From positions 1 through 13,470 of the forward strand of contig CAJUSM010000070.1 in assembly GCA_910588935.1 (NCBI GenBank): a DNA stretch of 13,470 bases, read 5' to 3'. This document shows positions 1 to 7,019 of this stretch, piece after piece. The position numbers and the translations under genes are program-made. Each line of letters starts with the position of its first letter. The first letter of the stretch is position 1. The stretch comes from an uncultured Oscillospiraceae bacterium. GTDB lineage: Bacteria; Bacillota; Clostridia; Oscillospirales; Acutalibacteraceae. The notes under the pieces were generated by a model. The model had not been told where the DNA came from. It did no database searches and saw only the letters and a list, made by a program, of their open reading frames with translations.

Positions 1-200
1 AGGGCCTGGAGGAAGGTTTGGCAAAAGGCCGTGCCGAGGGCCGTGCCGAGGGCCGCGCCGAGGGCCGCGCCGAGGGTGAGCATAGCGCCATGGTTGGCCT
101 GATTAAGCGGTTACTGGAGCGGCATAAGACGCTGGAGGAAATTGCCGATATTTGCGCTCTGGATTTGGACGAAGTCAGAAAAATCGCGGAGGATGAGTAG
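1..200 (+). CDS. C-terminal end of Rpn-family (PD-(D/E)XK) nuclease/putative transposase, partial
   Basis: The reading frame is open to the left edge (first full codon at base 3) and ends at TAG 198-200, so only about 65 C-terminal residues are present. They start with an RAEG repeat encoded by four 12-bp units, followed by a helical tail (LLERHKTLEEIADI...LDLDEVRKIAEDE). A Gly/Arg/Glu 4-residue repeat followed by an 'xxxTLEEIAxxxxLxxxEVxxI' tail is typical of the C-terminus of Rpn (recombination-promoting nuclease, YhgA-like) proteins. These carry an N-terminal PD-(D/E)XK nuclease domain that lies outside this window. A TTG at 18 could be a start in principle, but no ribosome binding site fits and the frame continues upstream. 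The family call rests on the tail alone, so it is an inference. Confidence 0.7.
   Translation, partial: GLEEGLAKGRAEGRAEGRAEGRAEGEHSAMVGLIKRLLERHKTLEEIADICALDLDEVRKIAEDE
27..74 (+). repeat. Four tandem 12-bp units encoding (G)RAE repeats
   Basis: Four consecutive 12-mers lie at 27-38, 39-50, 51-62 and 63-74. The first two are GGCCGTGCCGAG and the last two GGCCGCGCCGAG, differing by one silent base. The period is a multiple of three, so copy-number change keeps the frame. The two-plus-two pattern suggests slippage or unequal exchange. Confidence 0.9.
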
Positions 201-219
201 GACATCATCCCGCGCAACG

Positions 220-244
220 GCCGCTTAAAAAAGCGGCGTCTTTT
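220..244 (+). terminator. Rho-independent terminator after the Rpn-like gene
   Basis: A 7-bp stem GCCGCTT (220-226) and AAGCGGC (231-237) with an AAAA loop is followed by GTCTTTT. It lies 20 bp after the stop codon and separates this gene from the rpmE promoter. Confidence 0.8.
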
Positions 245-351
245 AAGCATGGCAAGGCCAACATGTTTTTCTGCCGCGGAATTTTTCTTCGGCAGATTTT
301 TTATAAACTTTTAAGAATTGCCGCGCCCCCGGTCTCTCCACAATTTTCTCC

Positions 352-380
352 TTGATTTTTTTTGTCCCCCATGTTATAAT
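352..380 (+). promoter_or_regulatory. Sigma-A promoter of rpmE with extended -10
   Basis: The -35 is TTGATT (352-357), the spacer is exactly 17 bp, and the -10 is a consensus TATAAT (375-380) preceded by TG one base upstream (extended -10). A transcript would start near 387, about 30 bases before the rpmE start. I see no clear operator beside it. This is one of the two best promoters in the window and suits a ribosomal protein gene. Confidence 0.85.
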
Positions 381-416
381 GTCCCTATATTTGACCAAAA
401 GAGGTGAATCGAAGCG

Positions 417-617
417 ATGAAAGAGAATATACATCCCGACTACCACGAGACCACCATTACCTGCGCCTGCGGCAACGTAATCCACACCCGGTCTACCAAG
501 AAGGATATCAAAGTCGAAATATGTTCTAAATGCCACCCCTTCTTTACTGGCAAGCAAAAGCTGGTGGACACCAGCGGCCGCGTGGATATGTTCAAGAAGC
601 GCTATGGCTTAAAGTAA
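417..617 (+). CDS. rpmE: 50S ribosomal protein L31 (zinc-binding type)
   Basis: This 66-residue protein matches the normal length of bacterial L31 and has its characteristic sequence, including the N-terminal MKENIHPDY and the HPFFTGKQK segment. Cys16, Cys18, Cys36 and Cys39 form the CxC...CxxC zinc ligand set, so this is the zinc-containing (C+) form. Many bacteria replace it with a cysteine-free paralogue under zinc limitation. L31 belongs to the large subunit and bridges to the 30S head. The start ATG is preceded by GAGGTG (401-406) with about 10 bases between, and the promoter at 352-380 reads directly into it. The next gene starts 10 bp after the stop, so the two are probably one transcript. 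Confidence 0.97.
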   Translation: MKENIHPDYHETTITCACGNVIHTRSTKKDIKVEICSKCHPFFTGKQKLVDTSGRVDMFKKRYGLK

Positions 618-627
618 GGCCGGCGGC

Positions 628-912
628 ATGAAATGCGTCGCGAATTTTTTAGATCAGGAGGGCAGGCTTGTGCGGTTTCCCGCTAAGCGGGCTATGCAGC
701 TGGAAGCCCTTGCCTACCTGGCCGGCAAGTTCTCTCCCTGCCAGGTTTACTCTGAAAAAGAGGTGAACGAGCTGCTTGGCCAGTGGCACACCTTTGGCGA
801 TTCCGCCACCCTGCGCCGGGCCCTTTGCGACGCCCGGTTTTTAAACCGGGATCCCTACGGCAGGCAATACTCCCTGGCCAAAAGGCCCAATGCCGAAGAA
901 CAGAACAGCTAA
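628..912 (+). CDS. DUF2087 domain-containing protein
   Basis: This 94-residue soluble protein shows the DUF2087 pattern: RFPAKRAMQLEALAYLAGKF near residues 16-35, then YSEKEVNELL near 41-50 and TLRRALCDARFLNRD..GRQY near 61-80. In this family the module resembles a small winged-helix fold and often sits at the C-terminus of transcriptional regulators. Here it stands alone. No enzymatic role is known to me, and nucleic-acid binding is inferred only. It begins 10 bp after rpmE. Its own ribosome binding site is weak (TAAGG, 615-619), which suggests translational coupling to rpmE. A terminator follows at once. Confidence 0.85.
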   Translation: MKCVANFLDQEGRLVRFPAKRAMQLEALAYLAGKFSPCQVYSEKEVNELLGQWHTFGDSATLRRALCDARFLNRDPYGRQYSLAKRPNAEEQNS

Positions 913-920
913 GGCAGACA

Positions 921-948
921 GACGGCGTGTAAAAAGCGCCGTCTTTTT
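921..948 (+). terminator. Rho-independent terminator of rpmE-DUF2087
   Basis: The 7-bp stem GACGGCG (921-927) pairs with CGCCGTC (937-943), extended by a T-G wobble. The loop is about 7 bases and a TTTTT tract (944-948) follows directly. It ends only 27 bp before the yigZ start, leaving no room for a separate promoter in between. Confidence 0.88.
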
Positions 949-975
949 GTACCGCCAGAGAAAAGGAGGAGCCCC

Positions 976-1602
976 ATGGAATATATTACCGTGCGCCAAG
1001 AGGGAAGAGATCAGTTTATCGAGAAAAAGTCCCAGTTCATTGGCTCCTGCAGGCCGGTGAAAACCGAGGAGGAGGCCCTGGCCTTTCTTGCCAGCGTTCG
1101 CGGGGAGTACTGGGACGCGAACCACAATGTATACGCCTACATCCTGCGGGAAGGGGGCATACAGCGCTTTTCAGACGACGGCGAGCCCCAGGGCACGGCG
1201 GGCATTCCGGTAATAGAGGCCATGAAAAAGGCCGGGGTAACCGACGCCGTGGTGGTGGCCACCCGGTACTTTGGGGGTATTCTGCTGGGGGGCGGGGGCC
1301 TGATTCGGGCCTACTCCCACACCGCCTCCATTGCCCTGGCCGCGGCGGAAAAGGTGCGCATGAAGGAGTGCCTGCTTTTGGAAATTCCCTGCGGCTACGA
1401 CAACTACGGCCGGGTACAGGGCTTGGTGCCAGAGTGCGGGGGCATTGTGGAGGACACCGCCTTTTTAGAGCAGGTCACCCTGCGGTTCCACCTGGAGCCA
1501 GAGCGCCTGCCAGAGCTGGAACGGCGCCTGGCGGACGCCACCGCCGGCCGGGCCGGGGTAAAGGAGCTGGGAAAGGCCTTTTTCCCCCTAAGCCTGGGCT
1601 AG
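976..1602 (+). CDS. yigZ: YigZ family protein (IMPACT/UPF0029 N-terminal domain)
   Basis: This 208-residue protein carries the family signature SDDGEPQGTAGIP at residues 66-78 and TRYFGGILLGGGGLIRAYS at 96-114, both diagnostic of the UPF0029/IMPACT N-terminal domain. The second half (about 130-200) fits the DUF1949 domain usually found at the C-terminus of bacterial YigZ proteins. Length and domain order are normal. Eukaryotic relatives modulate the GCN2 translation-stress pathway; the bacterial role is unsettled. Ribosome binding AAGGAGGA (963-970) lies five bases before the ATG, which makes the start secure. A terminator ends 27 bp upstream and no promoter is visible between, so expression may depend on read-through or on a promoter inside the preceding gene. 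Confidence 0.93.
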   Translation: MEYITVRQEGRDQFIEKKSQFIGSCRPVKTEEEALAFLASVRGEYWDANHNVYAYILREGGIQRFSDDGEPQGTAGIPVIEAMKKAGVTDAVVVATRYFGGILLGGGGLIRAYSHTASIALAAAEKVRMKECLLLEIPCGYDNYGRVQGLVPECGGIVEDTAFLEQVTLRFHLEPERLPELERRLADATAGRAGVKELGKAFFPLSLG

Positions 1603-1680
1603 CGCCTAATTTCGCCCCTCTTTCTTTTTCCCCCTTGCCCTGCGCCGGTTCTCCCCCTAAAACAGCCACCTTGCGGGCAA

Positions 1681-1708
1681 GCCTGAATTTTTTTTGAAAA
1701 ATCCAGGC
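1681..1708. repeat. 12-bp-arm hairpin in the yigZ-dgt gap
   Basis: GCCTGAATTTTT (1681-1692) pairs with AAAAATCCAGGC (1697-1708) over 11 of 12 positions around a 4-base loop. No T tract follows on either strand, so it is not a canonical terminator. The rest of the 206-bp gap (1603-1808) is pyrimidine-rich and holds no gene I can support. Confidence 0.5.
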
Positions 1709-1723
1709 GGGAAAAAGTATTTT
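1694..1723 (+). promoter_or_regulatory. Candidate promoter for dgt-dnaG-rpoD
   Basis: TTGAAA (1694-1699) is spaced 18 bp from TATTTT (1718-1723), about 85 bp before the dgt start. The -35 is near consensus and the -10 is mediocre. A weaker alternative pair is TTGCCC (1635-1640) with TAAAAC (1658-1663), 17 bp apart. Nothing decides between them by eye. Confidence 0.4.
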
Positions 1724-1808
1724 TGGGGGAACTGGCGTATATGTAGGTAGAGAAGCCGGGAAAAGCACATGTCCCCCTTCATCCCCTAAGAAAGGCAGGC
1801 GCCGCCCT

Positions 1809-2804
1809 ATGACCGCCAGAGAGCAAATTGAGCGTTTGGAAGAAAAAAACCTTGCCCCCTGGGCCGCCCTGGCCGGGCACTCTCGGGGCCGGAAAAAACC
1901 CGAACCCCCATGCCCCCTGCGCACCGTTTTTCAGCGGGACCGCGACCGGGTAATCCACTGCAAATCCTTTCGCAGGCTAAAGCACAAAACCCAGGTTTTC
2001 CTCTCTCCCCAGGGAGACCACTACCGCACCCGGCTCACCCATACCCTGGAGGTCTCCCAAATTGCCCGCACCATTGCCCGGGCCCTGGGGCTTAACGAGG
2101 ACCTTACCGAGGCCATTGCCCTGGCCCACGACCTGGGCCACACCCCCTTTGGCCACGCCGGAGAGCGGGCCCTAGACCAGCTTGCCCCCCAGGGCTTTCG
2201 CCACTACCGGCAAAGCCTGCGGGTGGTGGACCGGCTGGAAAAAGGGGGACAAGGCCTAAACCTAAGCTGGGAGGTGCGCAACGGCATTGTATGCCACACC
2301 GAGGGCGAAGAGGCCGCCACCGCCGAGGGCCGGCTGATCCGGTGGGCAGACCGCATTGCGTACATAAACCACGATATTGACGACGCCATTCGGGCCGGCG
2401 TGCTGACCCAGGAGGACATTCCCCAGGAGATTACGGCCCGGCTGGGAAACACCAAAACCCAGCGCATTACCACCCTAATTATGGCCGTGGTAGAGCACAG
2501 CGGCCAAGGGGAAATTTCTATGGACCCCGCCCTGTTTCAGTATTACCAGGATCTCCATGAGTTTATGTACGAGGCGGTGTACCGCAATGCCTACGCCAAA
2601 AGCGAGGAGAAAAAGGTGCCCCACATTATACAAAGCCTGTACGAGCACTACCGCAACCCTGCCCACCTGCCAGAATATATGCGGGCCGTGGCCCAAGAGG
2701 AGGGACCGGAGGTTGCCGCCTGCGACTTTGTGGCAGGTATGAGCGACCGGTACGCGGTGGCGGTTTACAAAGAGCTGTTTATCCCCAAAGCCTGGAACAA
2801 TTAA
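1809..2804 (+). CDS. dgt: Deoxyguanosinetriphosphate triphosphohydrolase-like protein (HD domain)
   Basis: This 331-residue HD-domain phosphohydrolase matches the short dGTPase-like subfamily. The family reaction splits dGTP (or other dNTPs) into deoxynucleoside and triphosphate. Metal-binding residues are visible: His78 in THTLEVSQIAR, His107-Asp108 in LAHDLGHTPFGHAGE, and Asp181 in WADRIAYINHD. The upstream FRRLKHKTQVF segment (54-64) and the C-terminal YRNAY...MSDRYA region are also family hallmarks. The start is supported by AAAGG near 1790-1795, which is a modest site. It is the first gene of a dgt-dnaG-rpoD block, an arrangement common in Clostridia that ties dNTP pools to replication and primary sigma factor supply. 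Substrate preference cannot be read from the sequence. Confidence 0.93.
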   Translation: MTAREQIERLEEKNLAPWAALAGHSRGRKKPEPPCPLRTVFQRDRDRVIHCKSFRRLKHKTQVFLSPQGDHYRTRLTHTLEVSQIARTIARALGLNEDLTEAIALAHDLGHTPFGHAGERALDQLAPQGFRHYRQSLRVVDRLEKGGQGLNLSWEVRNGIVCHTEGEEAATAEGRLIRWADRIAYINHDIDDAIRAGVLTQEDIPQEITARLGNTKTQRITTLIMAVVEHSGQGEISMDPALFQYYQDLHEFMYEAVYRNAYAKSEEKKVPHIIQSLYEHYRNPAHLPEYMRAVAQEEGPEVAACDFVAGMSDRYAVAVYKELFIPKAWNN

Positions 2805-2993
2805 GAAGAAAAAGCCCAAGATACAGGAGCAAAAGCAAAGAAAAAAGATGCCGGTTGGCCCAGCTAACGCCGCCAATAATGCCGCCCGCTCCCCGCCTAC
2901 CAGGCCGCCAGGCAACTCTCCCCCAGGCGCCCTCCCAATCCCCATAAATCCCCCCGCCTCTGTTCCATCCCCCCGAAAGGAGCTGACCCCCCT
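2805..2993 (+). other. Purine-then-cytosine-rich spacer between dgt and dnaG
   Basis: The first 45 bases are an A/G-rich tract. From about 2870 to 2975 the + strand is dominated by C and poor in G, with no obvious hairpin and no T tract. The dnaG ribosome binding site AAAGGAG is at 2976-2982. I see no gene here. Such C-rich, G-poor RNA is the kind of stretch the Rho factor can load on, which is inference only. Confidence 0.45.
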
Positions 2994-4751
2994 ATGGCTT
3001 TCCCTCCCCAATTCCTCCAGGAGCTAGAGGACCGCTGCCGCCTGGAAGAAATTGCCCCCCGCTATCTTTCCCTAAAGCGCCGGGGGAAAAACCTGGTGGG
3101 CCTGTGCCCCTTTCACAACGAGAAAACCCCTTCCTTCCATATTTACCCGGGGAATAACTCTTACTACTGCTTTGGCTGCGGCAAGGGCGGCGGGGTGATC
3201 AACTTTATTATGGATATTGAGCGCCTGGATTTTCTGGAGGCGGTGAAATGGCTTGCCCAGCACGCCGGCATCCAGGTGCCGGAAAACGGCCAGGATGACT
3301 CCATGGCCAAGCTCCGGATGCGGGTTTTCGAGATCAACCGGGAAGCCGGCCGCTTTTTTTACCACACCCTAACCACCCCCCAGGGCAAGGCGGGCCTAGC
3401 CTACTTTTTGGGCCGGGGCCTAAAGCCCGCCACCATAAAGCGCTTTGGCCTGGGCTATGCCCCAGAAAGCGGCTTTGCCCTGGTAAACCACCTGAAAAAA
3501 CTGGGCTATACAAACAACGAGCTTACCCAGGCCGACGTGGCCAGGCTCTCTCAAAAGGGCCACCCCTACGACCGGTACCGGGGCCGGGTGATGTTCCCTA
3601 TTTTTGACCTGCGGGGAAATGTGGCGGCCTTTGGGGGCCGGGTGCTTACCGATGAAAAGCCCAAGTACATCAACACCTCCGATACCCCGGTTTACCACAA
3701 GAGCAGCGGGCTTTTTGCCATGAACCTGGCCAAAAACACCCAAAGCCGCCAGCTTATATTGGCCGAGGGCTATATGGATGTAATCGCCCTGCACCAGGCG
3801 GGCTTTTCCAATGCCATTGCCTCCCTTGGCACCTCCCTTACCCAAGAGCAGGCCCGAATTATCCGCCGCTATGCAGACGAGGTGGTGATTTGCTACGACT
3901 CTGACGAGGCCGGCCAAAAGGCCACCCAGCGGGCCATCCCCATCCTAAAGGAGGGGGGGCTGCGGGTAAAGGTGGTTACCGTGCCCGGAGGAAAGGATCC
4001 CGATGAGTTTATGCGCAACTACGGCAAAGATGGCCCTTTGCGCTTTAAACAGCTTTTAGAGGGAGGCGGCACAGATGTGGAATACCGCCTGGCCAAAATT
4101 AGGGCCAAATACAACCTGGAAACAGAAGAGGGCCGGGTGCGCTACCTAAGCGAATCGGCGGAAACCGTGCTGGCCAAGGTGCGGGACCCCATGGAGCAGG
4201 ATGTGTACGCGGGCAAGCTCTCTCAGGAAACCGGGGTGGACAAAAGCCGCATTCTGGAAACCGTAAGCCGCCTGGCCGGCCGGGAAATCAAAAAGGAACA
4301 GAAAAAGCTTGTCCGCTCCCAGCTGGAGGTGGCCAGCCCAGGGGCCAACCCGGAAAAAAAGGAGCATATGCGGGCGGCCCTGGCCGAAGAAGGGCTGATC
4401 GCCTACCTTTTTCTTCACCAAGACAAGGGGGAGGCCCTGAAAAAACGGGCGCCTCCGGAAAAATTCATCACTGCCTGGAACCGCAGAGTATACGCCGCGG
4501 TATTGGGCAAAACTATACATGGCACGGCCAGCCTGGCCGATTTGGCAGAGGAGCTGACCCCCCAGGAAATGGGAGAGCTCAGCCGGATTTTAAGCCGGGA
4601 CGCCCCGCCCACCGGGGCGGACGCCAAGGAGTATATCCGCATTTTGGAGGACGAGGGCCAAGGGGACGCGGAGTGGATTAAAACCGCCAGCGACAAGGAG
4701 CTGCTGGCCTATATGAAACGGCTGGAGGAGCAGAAAAGAGGGCGGGAGTGA
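2994..4751 (+). CDS. dnaG: DNA primase
   Basis: This 585-residue protein has the full bacterial primase layout and makes RNA primers at the replication fork. The N-terminal CHC2 zinc finger is intact with Cys38, His41, Cys59 and Cys62 (CPFH...CFGCGKGG). The catalytic TOPRIM fold shows AEGYMD at 257-262 with Glu258, and CYDSDEAG at 300-307 with metal ligands Asp302 and Asp304. The C-terminal part (about 430-585) should contact the replicative helicase; it is variable across the family, so this is assigned by position. Length is normal for Firmicutes. The ribosome binding site AAAGGAG (2976-2982) supports the chosen ATG. It sits between dgt and rpoD as expected. Confidence 0.98.
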   Translation: MAFPPQFLQELEDRCRLEEIAPRYLSLKRRGKNLVGLCPFHNEKTPSFHIYPGNNSYYCFGCGKGGGVINFIMDIERLDFLEAVKWLAQHAGIQVPENGQDDSMAKLRMRVFEINREAGRFFYHTLTTPQGKAGLAYFLGRGLKPATIKRFGLGYAPESGFALVNHLKKLGYTNNELTQADVARLSQKGHPYDRYRGRVMFPIFDLRGNVAAFGGRVLTDEKPKYINTSDTPVYHKSSGLFAMNLAKNTQSRQLILAEGYMDVIALHQAGFSNAIASLGTSLTQEQARIIRRYADEVVICYDSDEAGQKATQRAIPILKEGGLRVKVVTVPGGKDPDEFMRNYGKDGPLRFKQLLEGGGTDVEYRLAKIRAKYNLETEEGRVRYLSESAETVLAKVRDPMEQDVYAGKLSQETGVDKSRILETVSRLAGREIKKEQKKLVRSQLEVASPGANPEKKEHMRAALAEEGLIAYLFLHQDKGEALKKRAPPEKFITAWNRRVYAAVLGKTIHGTASLADLAEELTPQEMGELSRILSRDAPPTGADAKEYIRILEDEGQGDAEWIKTASDKELLAYMKRLEEQKRGRE

Positions 4752-4903
4752 AAGGCGGCTGGGGTTTTGGGGCCCTTGCCCGCCAGGGCTTGGCCTTAGG
4801 CCCCCGCTTTTATGTGGCGGCAAAGGGGCAAAAAATGGCTCTTTTTATCAATAAAATGGCAATTGTAAAAACAGGGGAATATAGAAAGGAATGGTAGCGT
4901 ATT

Positions 4904-5992
4904 ATGAGCGCACAGCCGGATAAAAAAACCGTAATTAAGGACCTGCTGGAAACAGGGAAAAACAAGGGCCAGCTTAGCACCAAAGAGATTATGGACGCCC
5001 TGGGCGAGCTGGACTTTGACCCTGAGCATATAGAAAAATTCTACGACACCCTGGAAAGCCTGGGCGTTGAGCTGGTAGACGATTTTGACGCCCTGCAGCT
5101 GGACGACGCGGACCTGGCGAAAACCACCGAAACCGAAGAGCTGGAAACCGGCAGCGAAGGGGTTTCTATTGACGACCCGGTAAAGGTTTACCTAAAAGAG
5201 ATTGGCCGGGTGCCCCTGCTTACCCCCGAGGAGGAGGTAGAGCTGGCCGTGCGCATTACAAACGGCGAGGAGGCCGCCAAAAAGCGCCTTTCCGAGGCCA
5301 ACCTGCGCCTGGTGGTCAGCATTGCCAAGCGCTACCTGGGCCGGGGAATGCAGTTTTTAGACCTGATTCAGGAGGGGAATTTGGGCCTGATTAAGGCGGT
5401 GGAAAAGTTTGACTACACCAAGGGCTTCAAGTTTTCTACCTACGCCACCTGGTGGATCCGCCAGGCCATTACCCGGGCCATTGCCGACCAGGCCAGAACC
5501 ATACGCATACCGGTACACATGGTAGAAACCATTAACAAGGTGAAAAAGGCCAGCAGCCAGCTGCTTCATGTAAACGGCCGGGAGCCCAGCGCCGAGGAGA
5601 TTGCCGAAGAGCTGGAAATGCCGGTGGACAAGGTGCGGGAGATTATGCGGGTGGCCCAAGAGCCGGTTTCTATGGAAACCCCCATTGGCGAGGAGGAAGA
5701 CAGCCATTTGGGCGACTTTATCCCCGACGACGACGCCCCCGCCCCCCAAGAGGCCGCCAGCCATACCCTGCTGAAAGAGACCCTGGGCCATGTGCTGGAC
5801 TCCCTCACCCCCCGAGAGGAAAAGGTGCTCCGCCTGCGCTTTGGCCTGGAGGACGGCCGCAGCCGCACCCTGGAGGAAGTGGGCAAAGAGTTTAACGTAA
5901 CCCGAGAGCGCATTCGGCAAATTGAGGCCAAGGCCCTGCGGAAACTCCGCCACCCCAGCCGGAGCAAAAAGCTAAAGGATTTTCTGGACTAG
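4904..5992 (+). CDS. rpoD: RNA polymerase primary sigma factor (RpoD/SigA)
   Basis: This 362-residue primary sigma factor directs RNA polymerase to housekeeping promoters. It has a sigma-1.1-like N-terminus (about 8-60), region 1.2 with DPVKVYLKEIGRVPLLTPEEE near 86-106, and region 2 with LRLVVSIAKRY, DLIQEGNLGLIKAVEKFD and FSTYATWWIRQAI. Region 3 follows, then region 4.2 ending in EVGKEFNVTRERIRQIEAKA and LRHPSR. There is no large non-conserved insert, as usual in Firmicutes. AAAGGA (4885-4890) lies 13 bases before the ATG, somewhat far. The 152-bp gap from dnaG contains a small GCCCT/AGGGC hairpin (4772-4789) but no convincing promoter. The stop codon abuts a possible small inserted element. 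Confidence 0.98.
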   Translation: MSAQPDKKTVIKDLLETGKNKGQLSTKEIMDALGELDFDPEHIEKFYDTLESLGVELVDDFDALQLDDADLAKTTETEELETGSEGVSIDDPVKVYLKEIGRVPLLTPEEEVELAVRITNGEEAAKKRLSEANLRLVVSIAKRYLGRGMQFLDLIQEGNLGLIKAVEKFDYTKGFKFSTYATWWIRQAITRAIADQARTIRIPVHMVETINKVKKASSQLLHVNGREPSAEEIAEELEMPVDKVREIMRVAQEPVSMETPIGEEEDSHLGDFIPDDDAPAPQEAASHTLLKETLGHVLDSLTPREEKVLRLRFGLEDGRSRTLEEVGKEFNVTRERIRQIEAKALRKLRHPSRSKKLKDFLD

Positions 5993-6124
5993 AGTCTGTT
6001 TGAAAATAGAGAAAGCAGCGGTTTTTTTGTTCCAGGCGGTTTTGTGAAGAAAGCAAAGGTTTTTCCACACAAATTCACCCGGGCAAAACAAAACCACATG
6101 ATTGGCGATTTTTTCAAACAAGGC
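5992..6124. mobile_element. Possible small non-autonomous element (MITE-like) at the rpoD stop codon
   Basis: TGTTTGAAAA (5997-6006) and its exact inverse TTTTCAAACA (6111-6120) sit at opposite ends of a 133-bp gene-free, low-complexity stretch. The ends extend as GAGTC and AAGGC, and both flanks carry CTA (5989-5991 and 6125-6127), a possible 3-bp target duplication. There is no transposase. Three-base flanking matches are common by chance, so this is tentative. Confidence 0.35.
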
Positions 6125-6160
6125 CTAATCCCATACTTTACCCTATCAGGAGGTTTCCCT

Positions 6161-6970
6161 ATGCCCTGTCATCATTCTAAAACCAGCCTGGCCGCCCTGG
6201 GCCTTTCTTTGGGGCTGCTGCTTTCCGGCTGCTCTCAGCCCCCCGCCCAGCAGGCCTCTTCCGCTGCCCAGGCCTCCCCTTCCCCCGCGGCCGCCGCCTC
6301 TCTGGGCCAGGCCCTTACCCTGGAAGAGGCCAAGGCCATTGCCCTGGACCACGCCCAGGTTTCTTCCGACAAGGCGGACTTTCAAAAGCTGGCGGAGGAT
6401 ACCGAAAACGGCCGCAAGGTGTTCCAGCTGGAGTTCCAATCTGGTTCTAAGCTTTACGAGTACGAGATAGACGCCGCCACAGGCCAGATTGTAAGCAGCC
6501 AATGGGAGGCCCTGCCAGAAGCCTCCGGAAATGGGGCCCTTACCCTGGAAGAGGCCAAGGCCATTGCCCTGGACCACGCCCAGGTTTCTTCCGACAAGGC
6601 GGACTTTCAAAAGCTGGCGGAGGATACCGAAAACGGCCGCAAGGTGTTCCAGCTGGAGTTCCAATCTGGTTCTAAGCTTTACGAGTACGAGATAGACGCC
6701 GCCACAGGCCAGATTGTAAGCAGCCAATGGGAGGCCCTGCCAGAAGCCTCGGGGGATGGGGCCCTTACCCCAGAGGAGGCCAAGGCCCTGGTTTTAGCCC
6801 GGGCGCCTGGGGCCACGGAGGCGGGTTTCCGGGAATTTCAGCAAGATTACGAGGACGGCCGCCTGGTGTACGAAGGGGAGCTGGCAGCCAACGGCGTGGA
6901 ATACGAGTTTGAAATTGACGGGGCTACGGGAGAGTTCCTTTCTTGGGAAGAGGAGGCCGCCCACCGCTAG
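6161..6970 (+). CDS. Lipoprotein with three PepSY-like repeats
   Basis: This 269-residue secreted lipoprotein begins with a signal peptide (residues 1-23) ending in the lipobox LSGC with Cys24 as the lipid-anchored residue. A Ser/Ala/Pro linker follows, then three PepSY-type modules at about 51-125, 126-200 and 201-269. Each reads roughly ALTxEEAKAxxLxxA...DGRxVYExE...YEYEIDAATGxI. PepSY domains are often linked to peptidase inhibition or envelope proteins; the ligand is unknown here. Modules 1 and 2 are identical in protein and DNA, while module 3 is clearly diverged. I start at ATG 6161 because AGGAGGT (6148-6154) lies ahead and the signal peptide begins there; an upstream in-frame GTG at 6044 has no ribosome binding site. 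No terminator separates it from the rrf2-like gene. Confidence 0.9.
   Translation: MPCHHSKTSLAALGLSLGLLLSGCSQPPAQQASSAAQASPSPAAAASLGQALTLEEAKAIALDHAQVSSDKADFQKLAEDTENGRKVFQLEFQSGSKLYEYEIDAATGQIVSSQWEALPEASGNGALTLEEAKAIALDHAQVSSDKADFQKLAEDTENGRKVFQLEFQSGSKLYEYEIDAATGQIVSSQWEALPEASGDGALTPEEAKALVLARAPGATEAGFREFQQDYEDGRLVYEGELAANGVEYEFEIDGATGEFLSWEEEAAHR
6310..6750 (+). repeat. Exact 216-bp tandem duplication inside the PepSY lipoprotein gene
   Basis: Bases 6310-6525 and 6535-6750 match at every position, with a period of 225 bp (75 codons). The 9-bp junction differs from the matching bases before the third module. Absence of even silent differences implies very recent duplication or active gene conversion. 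Confidence 0.97.
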
Positions 6971-6983
6971 GAGGGCCTGCCAT

Positions 6984-6998
6984 AATATATGGTATATT
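6984..6998. promoter_or_regulatory. Candidate operator dyad upstream of the Rrf2 gene
   Basis: AATATA (6984-6989) and TATATT (6993-6998) form a perfect dyad around TGG in the 49-bp gap before the Rrf2 start. The right half reads as a possible -10 hexamer (TATATT), but no good -35 lies 17 bp upstream. Rrf2 proteins often repress their own promoters at short AT-rich dyads, so autoregulation is a fair inference. Confidence 0.45.
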
Positions 6999-7019
6999 CG
7001 CGAAAAAGCAGGTGAACAT

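Noticed and set aside
27..74. CRISPR array
   Set aside because: The units are only 12 bp, directly adjacent with no spacers, and in frame within a coding region.
2475..3011. Long minus-strand open frame over the dgt end and the spacer
   Set aside because: It overlaps the conserved dgt C-terminus, has no ribosome binding site and no recognisable protein. GC-rich codons give many such antisense shadows here (also at 1475-1924, 5357-5953, 6146-6727 and 12504-12989).
2848..3024. 58-codon frame (MPVGPANAAN...) between dgt and dnaG
   Set aside because: There is no Shine-Dalgarno before the ATG, it overlaps the dnaG start, and its Pro/Ala composition follows from the C-rich DNA.
6044..6160. N-terminal extension of the PepSY lipoprotein from an in-frame GTG at 6044
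   Set aside because: No ribosome binding site precedes it, it would bury the signal peptide inside the protein, and AGGAGGT sits just before ATG 6161.
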